Shown one piece after another: positions 19,357-27,561 of a stretch of 27,561 bases of DNA (its first letter is position 1; every line of letters starts with the position of its first letter). A program made the translations under genes and the position numbers. Source of the stretch: Kipferlia bialata (Eukaryota; Fornicata); contig BDIP01000014.1 in the NCBI GenBank assembly GCA_003568945.1, forward strand, positions 18,071-45,631, written 5' to 3'. The notes under the pieces are model-generated. The model worked only from the letters and a program-made list of their open reading frames with translations, had not been told where the DNA came from and did not search any database.

Positions 19357-22300
19357 CATATATTCATGAATCAGGCCCTCCAGTCCCTGACACCCTCTGC
19401 TGCTGTTCGCTCTCTCTATATATATATTACTATATACATACATACTTATGAATACAATCATATACTCTTACTCTAGGCCCTCCAGTCCCTGACCCCCTCT
19501 GCTGCTGGCACCTACACCATCCTGGACATAGAGAAGAGAGGGGCAGAAGGTATGCATACCAGTGTATATATATAGGTATATATATATATGTGTGTGTGTG
19601 TGTGATAGTGTAATGATGGCACCTACAGTAGGGGGGCGGAAGGTATGTATATATCAGTATAATGAAAATGTATTAGTGGTGTACGATATAGTACTATTTG
19701 CTCAACCCCAGGCCTCATTGTCCAGATGACCAAGTTACAATTATCATGTGTCTATATATATAGTCATAGGTGGGCAGAGTATATACTAACCCCAGGCCTC
19801 ATTGTCCAGATGACCAAGGCACTCCAGGACCTGAGGTACCATCAGACCATAGATGTAGATATCATTACGCTCTCTCTCTCTGTCTCTCTGTCTCTCTCTC
19901 GCTCTGTCGCTGTTGTTCTCTGCTCTCTAACCCCCAGGTGTGCCGTGACCCCAGTCCTATCTACCCTCAGGAATAGGGGTGTAGAGGGAGTGCCACTCAG
20001 CATAAACAGGTACATCGATACTATCTGGAGTCTATATCGAGGTCTGTATATATATATCCCCGGGTATAGAAGGGATGTCACTCAGCATTAACAGGTATTG
20101 CATGTATATATATATGTGTTCATTGTTGCATTTACTGTCCTGTATACCCTGTCCTTGACGCCAGCCACACCCTCAGGGATACATACTCTATATATTATTG
20201 TAATTTATAGTATCAGTCTATGAGTGGTATGTTTGTAGTGTATATGACAGTATGAGTGGTATGTTTGTAGTGTATATGACAGGTGACTGACCCCCAGCCA
20301 CACCCTCAGGGGCATGATGCATACTCTGTTAATAATACTGTTATTTATAGTAATAGTTTAACATTTGTATGTTGTAGTGTTAACACATCATGTCCCTGAC
20401 CCCCAGCCACACCCTCAGGGACACCCTCACAAGGGCACTGGAGGAGGCAGAGACTGAGGTAGATATTTAGTACTTCATAATGGATCCATCTAATGTGGTG
20501 TATTTATATATATGTGTGTGTGTATATATGTAGTTGATACCCTGTCAAGGGCACTGGAGGAGGCAGAGACAGAGGTATATATATGTGTGTCTATATATAA
20601 ATATACATACTATACATGTTTTGCATGTGTGTGTTGTAGCTGCACCCTGACACAGTCAGAGGTAGATATTAGCATTCATGTCAATTGTGTGGTATATGTT
20701 TATACCTATAGCAAATGCAAGGTTACACTGGAGGAGGCAGGGACAGTGCATTATTGTATCTGTCTCACCCCCATGATCCCTCTTTCTTTACTCTACTCTC
20801 TCTCCCCCAATCTTAGTGTATTACAATAGTAGCCTACTCATCCTTAGATTGCCTCCCTGACCCCTGCATCCCCCCACCACATTCTGATGGAGGTCTCCCT
20901 GACTCTGGCACAAACTAGCAGGCATGTCTATGTATACTCATATATATGAATGTGTATGCATAGTCACTCATACATATAATCCTGGCATATAGTAATTACA
21001 ATCCCCATACGCAGGAAATGTATTTGTCTTGGAATATGAGAGAGAAATTCCTTATGGTAACCTCACCTTTAGGCTAGTCTTTGACACCAAGCGCACCCTG
21101 GACAAGTACCTACCCTTACAGGGAGAGAGAGAGAAGAGGAGGGAGAGGGTATCGCGTAGCTCTGCAGAGAGTAGTGAGACTGACAAGGAGGGGGAGAGAG
21201 TGCCGCTGGTGCTGCCACTCCTGGGGAGCAGGTACTCTATTCACTCTACAAGCTGTATTCCCATGCATACTCTCTGTGTCAGTCTGTTTTTGTATACACA
21301 CTGTCATTATCATATCCGCTATGTCTTCTAACCCTGAGGCTGATGCACAGCAACCCCAGCATGCCTCTCAATGCACAGATCAGAGAGGTAGGATGGGAAT
21401 ATCAGTCTACCTGGTGACATGTCTGAACATAAGCTCTCTCTCTTTTTGTACAAATGTGTATGTATACATATATATATTCACCCCCAGAAGTGTGTCTCTG
21501 TCCTGGGCTAATTCTCTCTCCCTCTCTCTCCCTCTCTCTCCCATTCTCTTCTCTGTCTCTCTCTACATATGTATATACTCACCCCCAGAAGTGTGTCTCT
21601 GTGGCCTGGCCCCTGACCTGGGCATATTCTCTCTCTCTCTATTCATTCATTTTTGTGTTAGTGCTCACCCCCAGAAATGTGTCTCTGTGGCCTGGCCTCT
21701 AGCCTGGGCATCAGCCCCACCCCCTGAGCAGGGGAAGGGAGAGGGAGAGAGTACCAAGGCGAGGAGAAAGAGATCCTCTGGGCCCCAGGGGCTACCCACT
21801 CTCTCTGCTCTGTTCGATAGAGTGGGAGGGAGAGAGAGACGGGGGGAGAGGGAGATTCGTGTCCAGGACTCATTGGCCATTCCAAGGTATGGGTGTGCTC
21901 TCTTCCTGTATTTGTGTATTAGCCTAAGTATAATGTTGTATATTAACCCCCCCCCCTAGGCAATGATACTTGTCTCCCACTATGTCAGTGTAACGATCGA
22001 CTACGATCCACCTTCTGACACTGTAGCTTCCCCCCCTGTCCCCTAGGTGTGGATATCCATGTGGACTCCCTACAGTCACATCCCAAGGAGGGAGACAGAG
22101 AGAGAGAGAGAGAGGGAGAGAGAGAGGGTGTGGACAAGATGCTAGTGTCATACTGTCTGAGCATGGAGCCGGTCAGGTTGGGCAAGGGGTCCACAAAGCA
22201 GGTAGCTTGTAAATATACCAATAGTATATGTCTAAAGCGAAATGATACCAGTTATCCCCCCTAACCCCCAGTTGAAGAATATGTCAATGAATTATCTTAC

Positions 22301-25300
22301 GAGTCAAGGTGTTACTGTACGCTGACTCATTCATACTTCTGACCCTCAGTTGAAATATTAATGAATTATTATCTTACTATTTCTTCATCTGTACTCTGAC
22401 TCATTGATACTTCTAACCCTCAGTTGAAGAAGGAGCATTGCTGCTGTTCATTCCCTATGTCTTCACTTCTTTTAACCATAATATCATTAATTCTTTACTC
22501 TGACTCATTCATACTTCTGACCCTCAGTTGAAGAATTGCTATGAGGTCGTTGCCAAGACTGCCTAATTATTAATAGTTACTATAATAATCATACGAGTAT
22601 GAATTAGAGATCATTTACCTGTGCTCTGACTCAATATGCCTCTAACCAAGATGAGATCATTCAACTATGTCTTCACTTCTTCTAACCCTCAGTTGAAGAA
22701 GGGCTATGAGATGCTTGCCCAGACTGCCAGCAATGCCAAGGTTCCTAACCCACCCAGCACCAAGAGACAGCCGACTTGGAGGGAGATTGACGACCTTGCC
22801 AAGGCTATAGCAGGTAGATAGTGGCACAATTCCCGTACGCTTGACGCTAATGCTAGGCACCACCAGGAACCTTGGCACCTATATATGTTGTATATATATA
22901 TACTTTCACAACACTCATTGTGTGTGGTCTTCATGTAGACAGTAACTGACGCTAATGATAGGCACCACTTCCAACCTTGGCACCTCTGCCCCCAAGGAGG
23001 GACAGCTAGACATGGTGACATCACGCATGGGGGTGGAGGTGAGTGTTTTGACCTTTGGTTGAATGGTACTACTTTGTATTGAGATATGGTTGTATTGGAG
23101 CAGCTACCGTAGCTGGTAGCTATTGGAGATACTATATATATAAATAGTACTTTGTGTCACTCGAGTCTAACCCCCCTGATTGTGTATAGACACCCCCAGC
23201 AGGGTATAAACTGTATTCATATATATATTCATATGTATATATATATATATGTAGTGTATTGTCTTACCCCCAGATTGTGTATAGACACCCCCAGCAGGGA
23301 GTGGTCCTGTCGTCATACCCAAGGTTGGTAGTGTATATATGAATACGCTCTCCTCTTTCTCTTGGTATTATGTATATGTCCTATTGCCTATCAGCATCAG
23401 TATCAGTGTCAGAGTCCTTGATCTGTCCATATCCAATGGTTTGTATGTTAGATACATGTGTTACGTATTTGTATGCATTCTCACCCCCCAAGGAGCCTCT
23501 CCTCTGTCCACATCCACGGTGTCCCGTTGCTCCACAGACCACTGTACGGGCCCCCATTGGTACCTAGGGTATGTACAATATATCTATATGTATATATATA
23601 TATGTATTCATTCGCGATGTTGTGTACTATTGCTCACTGTGCCAGGGACCCCCCTTTGGTACCGCCGACAGATCCCAACTAAAGGGTGCAGCGAGAGAGA
23701 GACTGAGGGAGAGAGAGTGCCGGGCCATAGCGTGGAGACACAGAGTGACCCCAGTCTCAATGTACACCGACATTGTCAGGGAGGCACTCAAGACGGGGAG
23801 GTGTGTATTGTACAATGTATATATAGATTCATTCTACAAAGAGGTTCTACTCCTATTCAATAGTACTAATCAGTGTTTGCTAGCAATTAACCTCAGCTCC
23901 CCTCTGAAGCCCGTGCCCCTGCCTCTAGTCATAGCACCAATGTCTAGGTATGGCATACATATATGATAAAGGATGTAATATGAATATATGTGCCTATGCT
24001 GAATCTCTTTCCCTACTGACGGCATGGACTATTGTTAGTGTTATAGTATTTTCGGACTCTACTAACAAGCCAGACTCGAGATGATCAGACACACGTGCAA
24101 GGTGGAGAACAAGTACATCAAGGTATACATGTGAATATCAATATTGACACGGTATGTATATGTATTAGGCTCCTAGGCTCCTGGTACATAGGTTCATTTA
24201 TTGATTTGGAACGTCGTTGTTGTCTTACCCTCAGCTATCGATGAGTGTCAGGAATGACCTCTATATGAAGCAAGAAGAGTCAGGGGCAGAGGCTTTAACC
24301 AGTATGGGAAGTAAGAGAGGGAGGGAGAGGGAGAGAGTGACTAGGGAGAAGCCCGTGGGTATGACACTGATAGTGGCCAGGGTGGGGTTGACCGTTAAGG
24401 GTGAGTTGTCTACTCAAGGAGTCTCCTTGGAATTCGAACATTGTGGCTATCTCTCCCCCACCTATATGTTCAAATGTACTAATCTATATACACTGTATAT
24501 ATACTGTGTATTCCCGCAGCTTATTCTAGGTCCTAATGGGTGCACGGCCAGAGTAAGGAGACCAGACACAGGTGGGGTGTTGGTTCTGTATACACTATAT
24601 ATACATCCACAGATACATCTGTACCATGCCTGTCTACCTTCATACCTTCTCTCACACCTAGGCAACTACCTTTTTGTTATGTCTGTCTACCTTCATACCT
24701 TCTCTTACACCCTAGGCAACTGGGCCAAGCTTCCTGCCCAGCTGAGCTACCCACTGTGTGCTCCACTGACATCTCAGGTACGCTCTCTCTCTCTCTCTCT
24801 CTCTCTCCCTCTCTTTGCCATACTATTTATATTCCATATATTTTTCACACTCAATACCTATACTGTAAATGCATAGTGTATGTGTACTTACCTCCAGCGC
24901 TCCTCATACGCCAGTGCTTGTGCCAAGACAGAGTGTTTCAGGTGTGTACTACCATATCAATATGTATATATCTATATATATACGTATGGACATACAACGT
25001 TACATATCCCGTTGCTATGTTAGTTGTGTTAGTATACCAATGCAGATTCCAACGTCTCTCCTCTCTCTTAGGCAGCTGGTTAGTTGGATATACCTACATC
25101 ACTATGTAAAGTATACATATACATAGTATAATTTATATATGCCCCATCAATGTCTGACACCAGCATGTCCCATGGGTCCCTTGTCCAGACATCATGTGGG
25201 TGTGGGTGCATGGTACGTAAGTGTACACCAGTATGCCTACGTAATATATTTGATATTGTATCGTGTGCACAACGTACTGACGCTATATCTCACCCCAGGT

Positions 25301-25931
25301 CAGTGCCGCCCAGCCTGCATCGGACATTCCCAGACAGGTATGAATGATTTCACACTCTATGTGTATATGTATATACCACATATATGGATAGCCTATCAAT
25401 GCAACACATGCCATTGACTCTCCCATGGTACAGACCCAGATAGGGAGAGCTACTCCCATACTCTCATCCTTCATACTCCGTCCACCAATCACCCCAGCTC
25501 TCCCTCGTTGTCCCCATGATAGGTGTAGGAGAGGGACATGTGTATGATACATATAATATATATCCATGTTCTATCTAATTGCTACCCCCTTCTCTCCTGA
25601 TCTTAGCTCTCCCTCGTTGTCCCCCTTATAGGTGTCGGAGAGGGCCAGCCCACAGCCACATCAGAGATTGAGTGTGAGGCAGTCATCGAGTGCTACATGG
25701 TGCCTGAGTACAGGTATGACGATATACAATTGTATATATTCAGTCTACAATATATGTATGTACAAATTTCAAATGTGGTGCCAGAGTACAGGTATGTAGA
25801 CGTAGTATAGTAGTAGTGCCCATGTTTGTCTTTATTTTACATCGTGTAGTTTGTGCCCCACCCCCAGGTTCTACACCCATGTGCACCAGGGTGACACATA
25901 CCCGAGAGCTATCAAGAGACTGTATGACTAG
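18706..25931 (+). CDS. Gene I: long unknown protein with Arg/Glu runs, about 26 exons
   Basis: Exons: 18706-18763, 18854-18919, 19477-19549, 19796-19835, 19938-20009, 20407-20458, 20848-20921, 21015-21231, 21339-21387, 21675-21886, 22047-22201, 22693-22813, 22962-23038, 23274-23323, 23493-23568, 23646-23800, 23897-23947, 24074-24122, 24235-24400, 24530-24571, 24716-24777, 24898-24941, 25164-25212, 25299-25337, 25607-25713, 25868-25931 (TAG). About 740 codons. The family is not recognised. It starts Lys/Arg-rich (PVPRRRRLTKAEE), has a strand-rich block (VFVLEYEREIPYGNLTFRLVF), Arg/Glu runs at GA repeats, Cys motif SCGCGCM, and ends IKRLYD. Two junctions (20921 to 21015 and 21886 to 22047) do not keep phase, so an exon edge there is wrong or the sequence has an error. 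The first exon is in phase with gene H and may continue it. It could also be more than one gene. Confidence 0.6.
19055..19520 (+). repeat. Five-copy acceptor echo, gene I exon 19477
   Basis: The block AG|GCCCTCCAGTCCCTGACC, continuing CCCTCTGCTGCT, starts at 19059, 19178, 19276, 19375 and 19477 (spacing 98-119 bp). All five have an AG before them; the last is the real exon. The spacers contain (CT)n followed by (TA)n in each unit, so the whole intron 3' end, not just the exon edge, has been duplicated. Confidence 0.9.
19535..20096 (+). repeat. Paired echoes, gene I exons 19477, 19796 and 19938
   Basis: The donor GAGAGGGGCAGAAGGTATG has a worn copy at 19617-19648. The acceptor CCCCAGGCCTCATTGTCCAG has an upstream copy at 19706-19735. 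The donor CACTCAGCATAAACAGGTA has a downstream copy at 20072-20096. Confidence 0.75.
20160..20752 (+). repeat. Acceptor (3) and donor (4) echoes, gene I exon 20407
   Basis: CAGCCACACCCTCAGGG occurs at 20160-20181, 20287-20312 and 20397-20425, the last being the real acceptor. The exon end GGCACTGGAGGAGGCAGAGA occurs at 20431-20463, then 20540-20580, with worn forms near 20640-20668 and 20720-20752. A separate 32 bp direct repeat (GAGTGGTATGTTTGTAGTG) lies at about 20221-20282. Confidence 0.78.
21479..21710 (+). repeat. Three-copy acceptor echo, gene I exon 21675
   Basis: CACCCCCAGAAGTGTGTCTC plus TGT recurs at 21479-21510, 21580-21630 and 21664-21710. The second copy extends further (GGCCTGGCCC...CCTGGGCAT) and matches the real exon better than the first, as expected for successive duplications. 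Confidence 0.85.
22262..22730 (+). repeat. Five-copy acceptor echo, gene I exon 22693
   Basis: The motif CTNACCCYCAG|TTGAAGAA occurs at 22262-22290, 22342-22365 (shortened), 22417-22440, 22520-22562 and 22684-22730. The upstream context CTCTGACTCATTCATACTTC is duplicated too. The fourth copy preserves CTATGAG..GTTGCC..GACTGCC, so it matches about 40 bp of the exon. Confidence 0.85.
22851..23300 (+). repeat. Paired acceptor echoes, gene I exons 22962 and 23274
   Basis: GCTAATGNTAGGCACCAC with CCTTGGCACCT occurs at 22851-22881 and 22951-22983. ATTGTGTATAGACACCCCCA plus GCAGGG occurs at about 23177-23207 and 23273-23300. In both, the second copy is the real exon start. Confidence 0.82.
24628..25797 (+). 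repeat. Echoes near gene I exons 24716 and 25607
   Basis: A 62 bp unit, including TGTCTACCTTCATACCTTCT and the acceptor CCTAGGCAACT, is doubled at 24628-24670 and 24679-24724. CTCTCCCTCGTTGTCCCC with its acceptor is doubled at 25499-25545 and 25605-25650. The donor side GTGCCTGAGTACAGGTATG at 25702-25722 has a copy at 25775-25797. Confidence 0.8.
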
Positions 25932-25965
25932 AAGGGTCATAGTCATACAGTGACTGTATGACTAG
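25920..25965 (+). other. Inverted and direct repeat at the end of gene I
   Basis: CTGTATGAC (25920-25928, the last codons) is followed by TAG and then by its exact inverse complement GTCATACAG at 25942-25950, so the stop codon lies in the loop of a 9 bp hairpin. A direct copy CTGTATGACTAG follows at 25954-25965. It may be a 3'-end structure or a duplication product. Confidence 0.7.
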
Positions 25966-26126
25966 GACCCAAGGAGTAACACTGAGACAGAGATTCAGAT
26001 GCCTGTTGAATTATCTGACTCTGATGCACACGTATACACACACATCCCTTTTCATTACAATTTCATTTGTACCAATAGATATCATTGGGATGACTTGTTA
26101 CTGCTGGAGTGGAAGTGGTATTAAAT
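25932..26126. other. Convergent intergenic region between genes I and J
   Basis: 195 bp between two stop codons that face each other. Apart from the hairpin and direct repeat at its left edge and a short (CA)n run near 26030-26044, nothing is recognisable. Confidence 0.4.
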
Positions 26127-27554
26127 CTACTTGTGCCGTTGTTTCTTCTCCTTTCTGTGGATGTGTGCACACGAAATGGCCCAGTCGCCACAGCCTGGTC
26201 TGAGTATGTATAGAGGAGAGAAGCATTAGTGTAGATATAGGTGTATGTGTGTGTATATATGTCATTATCGTGATGTGCATAGTACATGGCCCAGTCGCCA
26301 CAGCCTTGGGTCAGAAGGGCAGGGTAGAGAAGAGTGTGCATGAACATACACACTAGCATATATGAATACACATGTACAATATATGTGCACCTACCATGCT
26401 GGTGTGGTACTCAAGCGTTAACAACCAACCCAGATATATATATATATGTATATATATATACTTCAAATTTGTATACCCACGTTCATGCGTACCTGCCATG
26501 CTGGTGTGGTACTCATGCCCCAGCACCTCTGGATCCAACTCTATAACCAGAGTGCTATCAGCCTGTACCCGTATCAATGTAGTTGGGTTGATCAGTGCAT
26601 AAGCACTACCCAGCATGTTTGCATCATCAGTGATTAAAGGGTCCAAGGTATCAGTGGGTAAAGGGTCCAAGGGTACTATATCATGTGAGACTGTATCCCT
26701 CAGCCAGTATGAGACATCAGACCCATAGCTGCTATGGGTGGGTTCAGTCAGCTGCAAGTGGTGCCTTCCAATCGGTATGATGCATGTTGTCCTGTATGCG
26801 GCATTGGTCTCTGGATAGACACTCCACATATCAGTCTCCTGACTCCACCTTCTACTATCTGCACAGTAGGACACGATGTTGTGACATGCATTCGAGTGCT
26901 TACTCACTCCGAGGTCTGGGCTGACTATCTGGCCACTGAACCCAGTCCCAGGGGTCCTAGGGTGAGGTATGTACCTATTGTCTACTCTCAGGTACCATGC
27001 CTCATATGTGTATGAATGTACATATATATGTATACATGTGTGTGTGTGTGTATCATATATTATATACCTATTCTGATACTGCCCCCACCCCTCACTTTGA
27101 GTCCACTCCCGTACACATTTGTACCTCTTATATACACCTAGAAGTATATATATATGTGTGTGTGTGTGTGTATCATATACCTGTTCTGATACTTAGTCCA
27201 CCCGTCACTCAGCGTCCACTCCCAGGTGCCATCCCTCAGTCTCTTCTTGTTGCGTCTCGTGTCCATCTTGGGATGACTGATACCACCTGAGATCATATAT
27301 CAACTGACGAAGGAATAACTAAGTTAACGTATGTTATAGAACGCCAAGGTAATATCCAAGAGTATACTATATATACATATATGTATACATATAGGAATTG
27401 CATGATACCTGTCAACAGGGCTGACTCAACTTAGGTACATCCATCAACACACATCACAGGCATTGTCCTAGAGTATAGAATGGTATACAATGTGTGTATG
27501 TATATATATACCTGTCAACACAAGTGCATCCCCATCAACACACATCACAGGCAT
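26127..27554 (-). CDS. Gene J: unknown protein, possibly kelch-like, 5' end near the window edge
   Basis: Minus-strand exons 27554-27512 (may extend off the window), 27286-27181, 26956-26493 and 26194-26127 join in phase to 226 residues, stop TAG. I do not recognise it with confidence. The N-terminus reads DGDALVLTGGISHPKMDTRR and then RDGTWEWTLSDGWTKY; a strand ending in double Gly followed by a Trp-containing strand is weakly reminiscent of a kelch blade. The middle is Thr/Asp-rich with an internal duplication (LDPLPTDTLDPLITDD), and the C-terminus is basic (HRKEKKQRHK). An alternative start is the ATG at 27266. It converges with gene I. The exon chain is good; the fold is a guess. Confidence 0.65.
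26164..26514 (-). repeat. Donor and acceptor echoes in gene J intron 3
   Basis: The donor side of exon 26956-26493 (minus: GAGTACCACACCAGCATGGC plus AGGTACGC, 26486-26514) has a copy at 26389-26415. The acceptor side of exon 26194 (minus: GGCTGTGGCGACTGGGCCAT) has a copy at 26280-26310. The two echoes lie in the expected order inside the intron. Confidence 0.82.
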
Positions 27555-27561
27555 GATCCAA
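27052..27561 (-). repeat. Donor echoes, gene J exons 1 and 2
   Basis: The end of exon 27286-27181 (minus: AGTATCAGAACAGGTATA) has a copy at 27052-27115. The end of exon 27554-27512 (minus: GCCTGTGATGTGTGTTGATG plus the TTGACAGGTAT donor) has a copy at 27407-27470. (GT)n runs lie in both intron parts. Confidence 0.75.

Noticed and set aside
21060-21075. A 16-base intron (GTAACCTCACCTTTAG) in gene I
   Set aside because: The region is open without it and reads YGNLTFRLVF; removing it would lead to an early stop, and the length is below any plausible intron here.
25432-25546. Extra gene I exon reading TQIGRATPILSSFILRPP
   Set aside because: Its exit phase does not fit the next exon, and its right part is simply the upstream echo of exon 25607.
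1-27561. Transposons, retroelements, tRNA or rRNA genes
   Set aside because: I saw no transposase, reverse transcriptase or integrase motifs, no terminal repeats around a coding unit, and no cloverleaf that I could support by eye.

Overview
The window is nuclear DNA of an intron-dense protist. Coding exons are short (about 35-250 bp) and GC-rich. They are separated by AT-rich introns full of (TA)n and (CT)n runs. Donors are GTATGT-like and acceptors are compact, of the form CTNACCCYYAG, with a branch-like CTNAC pressed against the AG. That fused branch/acceptor site recalls Giardia and Trichomonas introns. Together with very high intron density and a standard genetic code (TAA, TAG and TGA all used as stops), it suggests a free-living fornicate or other metamonad; Kipferlia bialata is my best guess. 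That is inference from style, not a match I could run.

Gene models were built by hand, by choosing splice sites that keep the reading frame. Left to right: gene A (+, 3' part, 17 exons, unknown Cys-containing protein, ends 4899); gene B (-, 5240-6180, VOC/glyoxalase-fold protein); gene C (+, 6425-8206, unknown); gene D (-, 8481-8858, small helicase-associated-domain protein); gene E (-, 9277-10553, unknown); gene F (+, 10872-15106, unknown, ATG split off by an intron); gene G (+, 15571-17741, pseudouridine-5'-phosphate glycosidase, psuG-like, ending in SKL); gene H (+, 17891-18236, N-terminal half of a DUF985/Cupin_5 protein), which may run in frame into gene I (+, 18706-25931, long unknown protein with Arg/Glu runs); gene J (-, 26127-27554 or beyond, unknown). 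B/C and E/F are divergent pairs; A/B, C/D and I/J are convergent. No operon logic or mobile element is evident, and no tRNA, rRNA or CRISPR array was recognised.

The most striking signal is not a gene. At about 40 exon-intron junctions a short stretch spanning the splice site is repeated one to five more times inside the neighbouring intron, at spacings of roughly 60-120 bp. Copies of an exon's start plus its acceptor lie upstream of the real exon; copies of an exon's end plus its donor lie downstream. I call these splice-junction echoes. They fill the introns of the unrecognised genes A, F, I and J and are almost absent from the recognisable psuG gene and from gene C. They look like tandem duplication across splice sites that lengthens introns and leaves decoy splice sites or pseudo-exons behind.
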